From positions 1-40,520 of the forward strand of contig JAUSCR010000116.1 in NCBI GenBank assembly GCA_030651175.1: 40,520 nt of DNA, in the 5' to 3' direction. Every line of letters begins with the position of its first letter. The stretch's first letter is position 1. The position numbers and the translations under genes are program-made. The DNA comes from Dehalococcoidia bacterium. Lineage in GTDB: Bacteria; Chloroflexota; Dehalococcoidia; Lucifugimonadales; SHYF01. Below the pieces are notes generated by a model, which searched no databases, was not told the origin of the DNA, and was given only the letters and a program-made list of their open reading frames with translations. This document shows positions 1 through 8,082 of this stretch, in pieces.

Positions 1-956
1 AAGTTCTCAAAGGTGAGGGACTGCGCTCCATCGGAGAGGGCCTTGTCAGGATTGGGATGCACCTCCACGATGAGGGCATCGGCCCCCACCGCCGCCGCCG
101 CCATAGCCAGCGGGGTCACCAGATACCACTTGCCCGTCCCATGGCTTGGGTCGGCCACTACAGGCAGATGGCTCAGCCTCTTGATCACAGGGATGGCCGC
201 TAGGTCCAGCGTGTTCCGAGTGAAGTGTTCAAATGTGCGGATGCCTCTCTCGCACAGCATAAGCTGTCTGTTCCCAGTGGCCATGACGTATTCGCCCGCC
301 AGAAGCCAGTCCTCGTAGGTGGCAGAGAAACCACGTTTCAACATCACTGGCTTGCCTGCCCTACCCACCTCCTCCAGGAGGGCGAAGTTCTGCATGTTCC
401 TCGCACCTATCTGGAGGATGTCGGCGTACCTGCTCACCAACTCCACATCCTTGGTATCCATCACCTCGGTTATGACTGGCATTCCCGTCTCGTTGCGGGC
501 CTTCTCCAGGAGCTTCAACCCCTCTTCTCCCATGCCACGGAAGCTGTAAGGGGATGTCCTGGGCTTGAAAGCGCCCCCGCGTAGGACGGTGGCGCCAGCG
601 GCCTTCACCGCCCTGGCGGTGGCCATCAACTGCTCCTCAGATTCCACGGCGCATGGCCCGGCAAACACAACCAGCTCCCCACCACCTATGGTTACACCTC
701 CAACCCTAATTACTGTGTTGGACGGCTGGAACTCCCTGCCGGTCAGCTTGTATGGCCTGCTGATGCGCACCACCTCCCGCACCCCGGCCAAAACCTCCAG
801 CTCATCCTGAAGCTCAGGATAGGTCTGCCCCACAACCCCTATGACGATACGCTCCACCCCTTTCGACAGGTGTCCTTGCAGTCCTCGCTTGTCCAAGTGC
901 TCTTGCACGCCTTGAATCTCCTTGGCAGTACATTCCAACTGCATTACGACTATCAT
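1..956 (-). CDS. aroF: 3-deoxy-7-phosphoheptulonate synthase (DAHP synthase, AroF/AroA-beta type), 3' end cut by window
   Basis: Joins phosphoenolpyruvate and erythrose 4-phosphate in the first step of the shikimate pathway, in the cytosol. About 318 residues are visible. The first ~90 residues form the small ferredoxin-like regulatory domain usual in this subfamily (starts [15 protein letters not shown]). The TIM barrel then shows [44 protein letters not shown] and DPSHGTG, all typical of the family. Roughly the last 20 residues lie beyond the left edge. The ATG at 956 follows a GGGGG stretch that can serve as ribosome site. It lies 131 bp downstream of aroH in the same direction, so it probably belongs to the trpA-aroH-aroF operon for aromatic amino acids. 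Family assignment is firm; which end product inhibits it cannot be read from the sequence. Confidence 0.95.
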   Translation of the reverse strand, partial: MIVVMQLECTAKEIQGVQEHLDKRGLQGHLSKGVERIVIGVVGQTYPELQDELEVLAGVREVVRISRPYKLTGREFQPSNTVIRVGGVTIGGGELVVFAGPCAVESEEQLMATARAVKAAGATVLRGGAFKPRTSPYSFRGMGEEGLKLLEKARNETGMPVITEVMDTKDVELVSRYADILQIGARNMQNFALLEEVGRAGKPVMLKRGFSATYEDWLLAGEYVMATGNRQLMLCERGIRTFEHFTRNTLDLAAIPVIKRLSHLPVVADPSHGTGKWYLVTPLAMAAAAVGADALIVEVHPNPDKALSDGAQSLTFEN

Positions 957-1087
957 GATTGTTGCCCCCAATGTTTCGTTATGATTGTAGAGAACGCCAG
1001 CCTGCCCCTTTCACGAAGGGACTGTTCCGTGCGGTAAAAGTAGAAGGGCGCCCCCAAGGAGAACCGGCCTGGCCTTGCTTCGTTCAA

Positions 1088-1462
1088 TTACCTTTCCTCC
1101 GTTCCCCGCGCCCGCAGATTGACAGCGCCCCTGAGGTAGACGTTGACCAGCTCGTGGGCCTGCTTGTCTGTATTTACCAGAACCAGGGCCCGAATACAAC
1201 TGGGTAGGCCGTCCGGCACATCCATTTCATGGGTGTCCAAAAGGGCCACGTCTATCCAGCCCATCAGACGGGCCGCCACTGCTGGAAACTCGGCGTTCAG
1301 GTCGCGCGTGGTGGTGAAGATGGCTGCGGCTATGCTGTCCTTCTGCAAACCGTTGGCCTTCACCAACTGCTCCAGCAACTCCCGCGTAGCTTCCAGGATG
1401 GCCTCCTTGGTGTTTGCCCTGGCAGTGGTGGCGCCTCTAAGGCCCCGGCATACAAGAGTCAT
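1088..1462 (-). CDS. aroH: Chorismate mutase, AroH type
   Basis: Converts chorismate to prephenate, the branch toward phenylalanine and tyrosine. The 124-residue length is that of the monofunctional Bacillus subtilis AroH fold rather than the helical AroQ fold. Recognisable parts are the N-terminal CRGLRGATTARANTKEAI, the central IFTTTRDLNAEFPAVAAR, and the C-terminal RALVLVNTDKQAHELVNVYL followed by RGAVNLR, where AroH active-site residues sit. The start codon overlaps the end of trpA by four bases (1459-1462), which indicates translational coupling. It sits between trpA and aroF, so tryptophan and phenylalanine/tyrosine functions share one transcript. Assignment is confident from the motif pattern and length. 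Confidence 0.93.
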   Translation of the reverse strand: MTLVCRGLRGATTARANTKEAILEATRELLEQLVKANGLQKDSIAAAIFTTTRDLNAEFPAVAARLMGWIDVALLDTHEMDVPDGLPSCIRALVLVNTDKQAHELVNVYLRGAVNLRARGTEER

Positions 1463-2280
1463 CCTGCACCTCTATTCAATGGCTCGGGCGCATCGCGCAG
1501 TTCAGAGAGGAACCTGGTCGCCCGGGCCACCGCCTCTCCTTTCGGCGCGCTATCTATGGCGTTGATAAGGGCGCTACCCACCACAACAGCATCCGCGTAC
1601 TTTCCTATCGCCTCCACTTGCTCCCGGCGCGACACGCCAAAGCCCACCGCTACGGGAAGGCTGGTGCAGGCGCGGACCCGCTCCACCAGACGGAAAGCCT
1701 CCTGGGACAACTGGGCGCGGACACCCGTCACTCCCGCCAGGCTGACGCAATAGATGAACCCGCTGGCCACGGCACAGGCGGCGGCGATGCGCTGCTCCGT
1801 GCTGGTGGGAGCAAGCAGAGGAATCACATCTATGCCCCGGTGCAAGCACTCCTCCCGGAGAGGCCCGGACTCCTCTGGGGGCAGGTCGGCAACAATTATA
1901 CCGTCCAGGCCCGCTCGCTGCGCCTCCACCGCAAAGGTCTTCAGGCCAAGGGCGAGCAGTGGGTTATAGTATCCCATGAAAATCAGAGGCGTGCTGAGGC
2001 CTGCCCCGCGGAGGCTGGCGCAGGCTTCCAGGCAGCGCCTCAGGGTTATCCCCTGGCGCAGGGCATGGAAGCTCGCCTTTTGTATTGTAGCCCCATCGGC
2101 CAGCGGGTCGCTGAAGGGCACCCCCAGCTCTATGATGTCCGCTCCGACCTTTGCCAGGGCTGGCACCAGGGCCAGAGTGGTGGGCATATCAGGAAAGCCC
2201 ACGGTGACAAAGGGTATGATACCCGTCCTGCCGCGGGCGGCCAACTCCTGAAACGTCTTCTGCAATCGGCGTGACCCCAT
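1459..2280 (-). CDS. trpA: Tryptophan synthase alpha subunit
   Basis: Cleaves indole-3-glycerol phosphate to indole and glyceraldehyde 3-phosphate, passing indole to the beta subunit TrpB. The 273-residue length is usual. It shows the catalytic Glu in ELGVPFSDP (E51) and the catalytic Asp in ADGATIQ (D62), then FMGYYNPLLALG, the flexible-loop region around LLAPTSTEQRI, the phosphate-binding YCVSLAGVTGVR and VGFGVS. No trpB lies next to it in the window; the upstream neighbour is a CPBP membrane protein (gap 9 bp) and the downstream one is aroH (4-bp overlap). The rest of the trp pathway must be elsewhere or beyond the left edge. Confidence 0.97.
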   Translation of the reverse strand: MGSRRLQKTFQELAARGRTGIIPFVTVGFPDMPTTLALVPALAKVGADIIELGVPFSDPLADGATIQKASFHALRQGITLRRCLEACASLRGAGLSTPLIFMGYYNPLLALGLKTFAVEAQRAGLDGIIVADLPPEESGPLREECLHRGIDVIPLLAPTSTEQRIAAACAVASGFIYCVSLAGVTGVRAQLSQEAFRLVERVRACTSLPVAVGFGVSRREQVEAIGKYADAVVVGSALINAIDSAPKGEAVARATRFLSELRDAPEPLNRGAG

Positions 2281-2289
2281 GCTGATTCC

Positions 2290-2988
2290 TCAGACCGAAA
2301 TGGCTACGGCAAAGGCCAAGGCGTTTTGCGCGGCGTGTGCCAGGCAGCAGTTCCACAGCGAACCAGTGCGGCGATACAGCCACGCCAGCAACATCCCCGA
2401 CACAAAGGCCGGGAGCAGGACGCCAGGCGCCAGGTGGGCCATGGCAAAGAGCACCGACACAAAGCTGGCTCCTACCCAGAACCCCCACCGATCTGCGAGC
2501 ACAGGCAGCAGAAACCCCCGGAAGAAAGACTCCTCTGCCACGGGCGCTACTACTACTATCAGCACAAAAGCGGCAATGCGCTCAGGGTACGTCTTCATCA
2601 GCTCATCGGGTATGGAGGGCGGAGTCAGGCTGGCTAGCCCCAGCACCTTCACCGCCGCTGTGTAGAGGAGGACAAAGACCAGACTGGCTAGCAATACCAG
2701 CAAGGCCAGAAGAGCGCCGCTGCCGAGTGTTGTACTTAGTCCCAGGGCCCTCCAGGACTGGCCGTATCTCCACGGCCCAAACCTCCAAACAGCTACAAGA
2801 AGCATCCCCTCCAATACAGCGGAAAAAAGGAACCTACTTCCTGGAATAGCTCCCCTCGACACAAAGAGTACCAAAGCAGCCACAAAAGCGAGAAGGGCAG
2901 CTACTCCGACCACCAGGGCCACGGCCTTAGCTGCGTCTCGGAGTGTCCAGGGAACTGCCATTCTGGGGCGTGCATCCGTTGAATTCAT
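2290..2988 (-). CDS. CPBP-family intramembrane glutamic protease (Abi-like)
   Basis: Predicted polytopic membrane protein of about 232 residues with the three CPBP/Abi motifs: EE-x3-R in AEESFFRGF, a later His in MAHLAPGVLLPAF, and the C-terminal NCCLAHAAQN. These build the active site of Rce1-like intramembrane proteases, which cleave within membranes. At least six hydrophobic segments are visible. The reading frame stays open another 60 codons upstream, but that extension is not membrane-like; the ATG at 2988 lies just downstream of a good promoter (3023-3051), so I prefer it, with ATG 2961 as alternative. It leads the minus-strand trpA-aroH-aroF group with a 9-bp gap. Substrate and role are unknown. 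Confidence 0.85.
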   Translation of the reverse strand: MNSTDARPRMAVPWTLRDAAKAVALVVGVAALLAFVAALVLFVSRGAIPGSRFLFSAVLEGMLLVAVWRFGPWRYGQSWRALGLSTTLGSGALLALLVLLASLVFVLLYTAAVKVLGLASLTPPSIPDELMKTYPERIAAFVLIVVVAPVAEESFFRGFLLPVLADRWGFWVGASFVSVLFAMAHLAPGVLLPAFVSGMLLAWLYRRTGSLWNCCLAHAAQNALAFAVAISV

Positions 2989-3022
2989 TGCTGCACTTGC
3001 CAATGTTGGTATGTAGAGCCGT

Positions 3023-3051
3023 ATGTTAGCATGGCCGCTGTGGAGTGACAA
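3023..3051 (-). promoter_or_regulatory. Predicted sigma-70 promoter for the CPBP/trpA group
   Basis: On the minus strand TTGTCA (3051-3046) and TAACAT (3028-3023) are separated by exactly 17 bp. Transcription would start near 3016, about 28 bases before the chosen CPBP start. Seen by eye only. Confidence 0.45.
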
Positions 3052-3119
3052 TAGAAGCTGGGCGCCAAGGCCTTTCGCCAGCTTGGGGACGGCAGCTCCG
3101 AATTCCGTTGCATCGGGGC

Positions 3120-3148
3120 TTGCTGAACCGTTGGCCACGGCACATACT
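3120..3148 (+). promoter_or_regulatory. Possible sigma-70 promoter for the Lon-like protease
   Basis: TTGCTG (3120-3125) and CATACT (3143-3148) with a 17-bp spacer, 40 bp before the ATG at 3189. The match is moderate. Confidence 0.33.
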
Positions 3149-3188
3149 GGGAAGCGTTCATCCAGCATTCCAGGACAGGAGCGTACTC

Positions 3189-5663
3189 ATGGACACCGAT
3201 TCCCTAAAAGTACCAGCCGAACGTCTGACTGCTTATTGCGATCCTGAAAGCCTGGGGTTTGAGACCACCGAGGAGATAGGCCCCTTGGAAGTGACAGTGG
3301 GCCAGGCCCGCGCCGTCAGCGCCCTGGGGTTTGGGCTGAGCGTGGATGCCCCCGACTACAACATCTATGTGGTTGGGTACCCAGGCTCGGGCCGCGCCAC
3401 AACCCTGGGTACCTTCCTCAATCAGGCCGCCGCAAAGCGCCCGGTCCCCGACGACTGGTGCTATGTCCACAACTTCCGTGACCCGTTGCAGCCCGTGGCC
3501 GTGCGCCTCCCTGCCGGCACAGGCCGCCAACTGGTCCAGGACATGCAGGAGCTGATCCGGGACAGCCTGCGAGACATACCTCAGGCCTTCGAAAGCGACA
3601 ACTATCGGACCCGGGTAGAGGAGTCCTTGCAGGAGTTCCAACAGAAGCGCGAGGGGATCACCAAAGAAATAGAGGCATCCGCCCGGCAGGAAGGATTCAT
3701 CGTGCAGCCTTCACCCCTGGGCATCGTCACCACGCCGCTGAAGGACGGCCAACCCATCACCCGGGAGCGGTACAACCAGCTTCCCGAAGAGGAGAAAACG
3801 GCCCTGCGGGAAAAGAGCGAGGCCCTCCAGAGTTTCGTTGACCAGCATCTGGCGGCGCTCCGTCGCCTGGAGAGGGAGGCCACCAAGCGCAGGACAGAGG
3901 TGGACAGAGACGTGGTGCGGGCAGTAATCAACCCTGCTATCAACGAGCTTAAAGAGAAGTTCAGTGACATTCCCGCCCTGATCCAATACCTGGATGACGT
4001 GCGTCAGGACATTGCGGAACACGTGGACGACTTCCGAACCACCGATGACCAGCAGCCCCAGCAGCAGACCATGGAAGCTGTCATGGCCCGGGAAATAGCC
4101 GATGCGGAACGGTTCCTCCGGTACAAGGTCAACGTGCTGGTGGACAACAGCCATGCCCAGGGAGCGCCGGTTATCTTTGAGTACAGCCCCACGTACTACA
4201 ACCTGTTTGGCCGGGTAGAGTACCGGCCCCGCTTCGGCACCGCCGCCACGGACCTGTCCATGATCCGCCCGGGCGCCATTCACCTGGCCAGCGGAGGCTA
4301 CCTGGCCCTTCAGGCGCGGGACGTACTATCAAGTCCCCTGGTCTGGGAGACTCTCAAACGGGTGTTGCGCAGCCGCGAGGCCAGGATAGAGAACATAGGC
4401 GAGCAGTTCAGCGCCATTCCAACCGCCACCCTGAGGCCCCAACCAATTCCAGTGCAGACCAAGATCATACTCATGGGGACTCCCATGCTGTTCAACATCC
4501 TACAGCGAGTGGAAGAGGACTTCCGGAAGTTCTTCAAGGTCAAGGCGGATTTCGACCTGTCCATGGAGCGTACCCCGGAGAACACACGCTTCTACGCCTC
4601 CTTCATCCGCAACCAGTCCAGAGACGCCGGCGTGCGTCCATTTCACAAGAGTGCAGTGGCCAGGCTGGTGGAGTACGCCTCTCGTCTGGTGGAGCACCAG
4701 GGCAAGCTCACCACCCGCTTCATAGATATCGCAGACCTTGTCACCGAGGCGGACCACTGGGCTAAAAACGACGGCGACAGCAGGCTGGTGACAGCACAAC
4801 ACGTGGCCAAGGCAATCAAAGAGCGCATCTATCGCTCCAACCTGCCGGAGGAGCGCCTGCAGGAGTTCTTCAACGATGGCACCATCAAGATTGACACCGA
4901 TGGAGCCGTGGTGGGCCAGATCAACGGCATGTCGGTAATAGACATGGGGGACTACGCCTTTGGCCGTCCGATACGCATCATCGCCCGCACCGCGCTGGGG
5001 CGGGGCCAGGTATCCATAGACCGGGAGGCCCAGATGACCGGCCGTACCCACAACAAAGGCTTCTTCATCCTGACTGGATACGTCATGGGCAAATACGGCC
5101 AGGACAAGCCTCTGAGCTTCCGCAGCAGCATAGGATTCGAGCAGACCTATGATGAGGTGGAGGGCGACTCAGCCTCTTCCGCGGAGTTGTACGCCCTGCT
5201 ATCCAGCCTGGCTGGCATCCCCATCCAGCAGAGCATCGCCGTAACTGGCTCAGTGAACCAGCGGGGCGAAATCCAGGCCATAGGCGGGGCCATCTACAAG
5301 ATCGAAGGCTTCTTTGACGTGTGCAAGGCCAAGGGACTGACTGGACGCCAGGGTGTGATTATCCCCAAGGACAATATCAGGAACCTGGTGCTCCGTGAGG
5401 ACGTGATCCAGGCGGTCCGCGACGGTCTTTTCACCGTCTACGCAGTGGAGACTGTGGAGCAAGGGATAGAAATACTGACCGGGATGCCGGCGGGGGAGCC
5501 CGACGCCGGCGGACGCTACCCCGAAGGCACGCTGAACCACGCCATCTGCAAGAACCTGGATCACCTGGCCACAAAAGCCAGGGAGGTGGAAGGCAGAGAC
5601 CGTGATGGGGATAGCCGAAACGGCGCTAGCGACCAGCCTGGTGGCCCAAGCGCTATCCCCTAG
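3189..5663 (+). CDS. Lon-like ATP-dependent protease (COG1067 / AAA_32 type)
   Basis: An 824-residue cytosolic protease of the Lon superfamily. The start at 3189 has an AGGAG ribosome site; an in-frame extension to 3045 lacks protein-like character. The N-terminal AAA_32-type region has VVGYPGSGRATTL (~residues 53-65), where the P-loop Lys of ordinary AAA proteins is Arg. A long charged helical insert (~residues 125-290) follows. The C-terminal Lon protease domain has the catalytic dyad: Ser661 in GDSASSAEL and Lys704 in GAIYKIEGFF, 43 residues apart as in classical Lon. The final ~40 residues are low-complexity. It is monocistronic and divergent from the CPBP gene. Likely a protein quality-control protease; substrates are not predictable. 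Confidence 0.93.
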   Translation: MDTDSLKVPAERLTAYCDPESLGFETTEEIGPLEVTVGQARAVSALGFGLSVDAPDYNIYVVGYPGSGRATTLGTFLNQAAAKRPVPDDWCYVHNFRDPLQPVAVRLPAGTGRQLVQDMQELIRDSLRDIPQAFESDNYRTRVEESLQEFQQKREGITKEIEASARQEGFIVQPSPLGIVTTPLKDGQPITRERYNQLPEEEKTALREKSEALQSFVDQHLAALRRLEREATKRRTEVDRDVVRAVINPAINELKEKFSDIPALIQYLDDVRQDIAEHVDDFRTTDDQQPQQQTMEAVMAREIADAERFLRYKVNVLVDNSHAQGAPVIFEYSPTYYNLFGRVEYRPRFGTAATDLSMIRPGAIHLASGGYLALQARDVLSSPLVWETLKRVLRSREARIENIGEQFSAIPTATLRPQPIPVQTKIILMGTPMLFNILQRVEEDFRKFFKVKADFDLSMERTPENTRFYASFIRNQSRDAGVRPFHKSAVARLVEYASRLVEHQGKLTTRFIDIADLVTEADHWAKNDGDSRLVTAQHVAKAIKERIYRSNLPEERLQEFFNDGTIKIDTDGAVVGQINGMSVIDMGDYAFGRPIRIIARTALGRGQVSIDREAQMTGRTHNKGFFILTGYVMGKYGQDKPLSFRSSIGFEQTYDEVEGDSASSAELYALLSSLAGIPIQQSIAVTGSVNQRGEIQAIGGAIYKIEGFFDVCKAKGLTGRQGVIIPKDNIRNLVLREDVIQAVRDGLFTVYAVETVEQGIEILTGMPAGEPDAGGRYPEGTLNHAICKNLDHLATKAREVEGRDRDGDSRNGASDQPGGPSAIP

Positions 5664-5767
5664 CGCAAGTCGTGTCAAGAACTCCTCTGGGACGGCGCTG
5701 GTTGCTTGAGGAAGGCCCCTGCATGCTGCCCTTCGGCAAACCCTTCGCTGCGATCGAGGGCTTCGGC

Positions 5768-6352
5768 TCAGGGCGACAGGAGGGCCTGACCTACGCACCC
5801 ATAATAAGCGCCTGGGGGGGTGAGCTGGCTTTCCATCAGGCTCAATGCCGCCACAGGCAGCGCCAGGGGCTTCGCCGTCCGCAGCCCTTCCATATCCTGG
5901 GCCAGCCTCTCCAGCGTCGTGGGCGACAGCCGGCCATTCACCCGCCCCAGAGTCAGATGCGCCGAGAACGCCCTGGCCTCTCTGGCGAACCCCTGGGCTT
6001 CCAGAGCCTCCTCCAGCCGCCCATGTATCTGGAGGAGCGGCGCTGTATCGCCCTGAACACCCAGCCATAGTACCCTGGGGGCGCGCATGTTAGGGAAAGC
6101 GCCAGCGCCTTGGACGTGGAGCACAAAGGGCGGTGTTCCGACCGCAGAGTCCCGCATGGAGGACAGTATGCCCGCAACCTGCTCTTCAGATGTATCCCCC
6201 AGAAACTTCAGCGTCAGGTGAACACCCTCTCCCCTGACCCAGCGGATTCCGGTAATCCCCTGCCGACGGAGATCCCCTACGGTCTCGCCGATGTACCCCA
6301 GGACATCCTCCGGCAGCTCAACGGCGATGAATAGTCGAAGGGTGCTAGCCAT
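5768..6352 (-). CDS. thpR: RNA 2',3'-cyclic phosphodiesterase (2H family, ThpR/LigT)
   Basis: Hydrolyses 2',3'-cyclic phosphodiester ends of RNA. It has the defining pair of H-x-T motifs: HLTLKF at residues 45-50 and HLTLGR at 132-137, in a 194-residue protein, the normal size. The start MASTLRLFIAVELPEDV matches the family N terminus, so I take ATG 6352 rather than the 7-codon longer version. It overlaps the end of the upstream amidohydrolase gene by 8 bp, implying co-translation. The last codons run into a GC-rich stretch between 5700 and 5790 that may be intergenic-repeat material, so the C terminus may be slightly altered. Function is confident at family level only. Confidence 0.9.
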   Translation of the reverse strand: MASTLRLFIAVELPEDVLGYIGETVGDLRRQGITGIRWVRGEGVHLTLKFLGDTSEEQVAGILSSMRDSAVGTPPFVLHVQGAGAFPNMRAPRVLWLGVQGDTAPLLQIHGRLEEALEAQGFAREARAFSAHLTLGRVNGRLSPTTLERLAQDMEGLRTAKPLALPVAALSLMESQLTPPGAYYGCVGQALLSP

Positions 6353-7208
6353 TTCCCTCGGCATCCTCCACAATTCCCAGCAGCTTCATGGCATTGCCGC
6401 CCAGGATGGCTTCCTTCTCTTCCTCGGAAATGGAAGCAGCTCTGATCTGGCGGATGATGCGGCCCGGCTTCACCAGGGGATAGTCCGAGCCAAACAGTAT
6501 GGAGCCGGGACGGGCAAGGCGCGGCACAGTTGAGAATATGGACGCCCGGTACAGGAACGGCGAGGCCGCGGTGTCGAAATAGACGTTTTTCAGGGCGGTG
6601 TGCACCTCCGGCATCAGGTTGTAGAAGGGCAGCCCGCCACCCCAGTGGGCGCAGACGATTGGGACGTCCTGGTACCGCTCAACAAACTTCATCAGCGCCG
6701 GAGGCGTAATAGACCCCTTGCCTGGATACTGGTGGCCCACGGGTTCCGAGGAGTGGGTCAGGAGAATTAGCTTAAGAGACCGCTCCGCATCCATGAACGG
6801 CCCCATGACCTCCTGCGAGGATAGGTCGAAGCCCTGGGTGTCCGGATGGAGCTCCCCCACGCCCCTGGCTCCCAGGCGGGCGCACCGCTCCACCTCACGC
6901 AGCGCCTGGTCTCCCCAGGACGGGTTCACCGAGCAGAACGGCGCCAGCCGCCGTGGGTATCTAGCCGCCGACTCCAGCAGGTAGTCGTTGGCCCGGCGGG
7001 CCAGCTCCGGGTTGGTCCAGCCAATGCCCAGCGTCACCGCCATATCCACCCCGGCCTCGTCCATGGCGGCTATCAGCTCCTCGGCTGTGGCCATGGGCGC
7101 TCGCGGGTCGGCGAACAGCGCAGCCAGAGTGCTGTCCTGAGCAAGGTGTGCGGCGCGGCCCTGGATAATGGCCGGCGGGAAGATGTGGGTATGGAAGTCA
7201 ATGATCAT
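6345..7208 (-). CDS. Amidohydrolase-2 family metal-dependent hydrolase
   Basis: A 287-residue TIM-barrel hydrolase. It begins MIIDFHTHIFPP, the HxH metal-binding strand of the amidohydrolase superfamily, and has further likely ligands in LILLTHSSEP, IVCAHWGGGLPF and FGSDYPLVKPG. This arrangement is that of the Amidohydro_2/ACMSD-like branch, which includes decarboxylases and C-C or lactone hydrolases acting on aromatic breakdown products. The substrate cannot be predicted. The ATG at 7208 has no clear ribosome site. The downstream thpR overlaps its stop, so the two are probably one transcript. The 52 bp toward the toxin gene show nothing notable. Confidence 0.88.
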   Translation of the reverse strand: MIIDFHTHIFPPAIIQGRAAHLAQDSTLAALFADPRAPMATAEELIAAMDEAGVDMAVTLGIGWTNPELARRANDYLLESAARYPRRLAPFCSVNPSWGDQALREVERCARLGARGVGELHPDTQGFDLSSQEVMGPFMDAERSLKLILLTHSSEPVGHQYPGKGSITPPALMKFVERYQDVPIVCAHWGGGLPFYNLMPEVHTALKNVYFDTAASPFLYRASIFSTVPRLARPGSILFGSDYPLVKPGRIIRQIRAASISEEEKEAILGGNAMKLLGIVEDAEGNG

Positions 7209-7260
7209 GACGAGGGGTGATAGGCTAATGGCGGCTTAGCCGATGAGAATTGACGAGCCA

Positions 7261-7743
7261 CTATAGAAGTCTCGCGATTATCACTAGTCGCCTCATGTCC
7301 TCGCGCAACACCCCATACCACCTTTCCCGATCGGCTGGGGGCGTTGCACGCAGCGCCTCAATTGCAATGGAGTAGCGGCGTAGCCAACTGGAGATTTCTT
7401 TCAAGGGTACGTCCGGATCGCCTGCTGCTACGCGCAGGGCGAAGCGTACTGCTTCGTCCCGAGGGACATATAACACAATACCGTTGATTGTAAGAAATAC
7501 GAACACAGAGGTCAGGGCCAGACGCTTGTTGCCGTCCAGGAGAGGATGGTTCTTGATCAACGATCTGAAAAGAGCCGCTGCCTTGTCGTAAATGGTGCGG
7601 TGAAGGTATCGGCCAGCAAACTGCTGTTGAGGCCCCGCCAGGGCAGACTCCAGCAGACCCCGGCCGTGATCGCCGCCAAGAAACTGAAATGCTGGCATTG
7701 GGTCCGGATAGTCAGGGTAGAACTCCGCTGCCAGCGCATACAC
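7261..7743 (-). CDS. Death-on-curing (Doc/Fic) family toxin
   Basis: Fic-fold protein with the Doc-type active motif HPLLDGNKR (residues 66-74 from the GTG at 7743; catalytic His66), where Phe of the common HPFxDGNKR is Leu. FLGGDHGRGLLESALAGPQQ, KAAALFRSLIKNH and the C-terminal ISSWLRRYS also fit Doc proteins, which phosphorylate EF-Tu or transfer nucleotidyl groups. Oddity: the protein-like frame continues upstream of GTG 7743 for about 18 codons (YLFLKPATIERVV, matching the expected Doc N terminus) to a stop near 7805, but contains no ATG, GTG or TTG. The true start is therefore unclear. A small partner gene ends at 7787, just upstream, the usual toxin-antitoxin order. Confidence 0.85.
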   Translation of the reverse strand: MYALAAEFYPDYPDPMPAFQFLGGDHGRGLLESALAGPQQQFAGRYLHRTIYDKAAALFRSLIKNHPLLDGNKRLALTSVFVFLTINGIVLYVPRDEAVRFALRVAAGDPDVPLKEISSWLRRYSIAIEALRATPPADRERWYGVLREDMRRLVIIARLL

Positions 7744-7786
7744 GACCCTCTCTATGGTCGCAGGTTTGAGGAAAAGGTACTTTCGT

Positions 7787-7969
7787 CTAGTGACGTGCCA
7801 ACTCCTTCAACGCATCTTTGTGGAGTTCAATTCCCAGCTTGGCAACCTCATCTATCAGTCGCTCCTCTTCTTCCGGAGTCAGCTCCACACGCTTTCGGCT
7901 TACCCTTGCCGCCGTCGCCCCATTCTTGCCGCTTTTTGTTGAAACCTTGGTAATCTTGTTTGTGCTCAC
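7787..7969 (-). CDS. Small putative antitoxin upstream of the Doc toxin
   Basis: A 60-residue basic-then-acidic protein: a Lys/Thr/Ser-rich start (STNKITKVSTKSGKNG) followed by a predicted helix VELTPEEEERLIDEVAKLG. I do not recognise a Phd, YefM or other named antitoxin fold. The GTG at 7969 is chosen because AAGGAGG lies five bases upstream; an earlier TTG at 7984 has no such site. It directly precedes the toxin on the same strand, so an antitoxin role is inferred from position and size. A possible extended -10 element TGCTATACT lies upstream (8006-7998). Confidence 0.6.
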   Translation of the reverse strand: MSTNKITKVSTKSGKNGATAARVSRKRVELTPEEEERLIDEVAKLGIELHKDALKELARH

Positions 7970-7997
7970 CACTGCCTCCTTCAATCTCTACCCCACA

Positions 7998-8006
7998 AGT
8001 ATAGCA
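7998..8006 (-). promoter_or_regulatory. Extended -10 element for the toxin-antitoxin pair
   Basis: Minus strand TGCTATACT, 29 bp before the antitoxin GTG; no convincing -35 at 17 bp, as is common for extended -10 promoters. Confidence 0.35.
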
Positions 8007-8026
8007 TGGATGCCCATCTCCTCTCA

Positions 8027-8056
8027 TGGACACCCCATCGGCGCTATTGGTATAAT
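8027..8056 (+). promoter_or_regulatory. Promoter for the transketolase operon
   Basis: TGGACA (8027-8032), 18-bp spacer, TATAAT (8051-8056); the transketolase ATG follows at 8083 with AAGGAT as ribosome site. Confidence 0.5.
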
Positions 8057-8082
8057 CTGCTGAACCCTTAAAAGGATACGCA

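Noticed and set aside
5250-6068. A 272-codon minus-strand frame spanning the end of the Lon-like gene
   Set aside because: Overlaps two well-supported genes (Lon-like and thpR) and has no recognisable domain.
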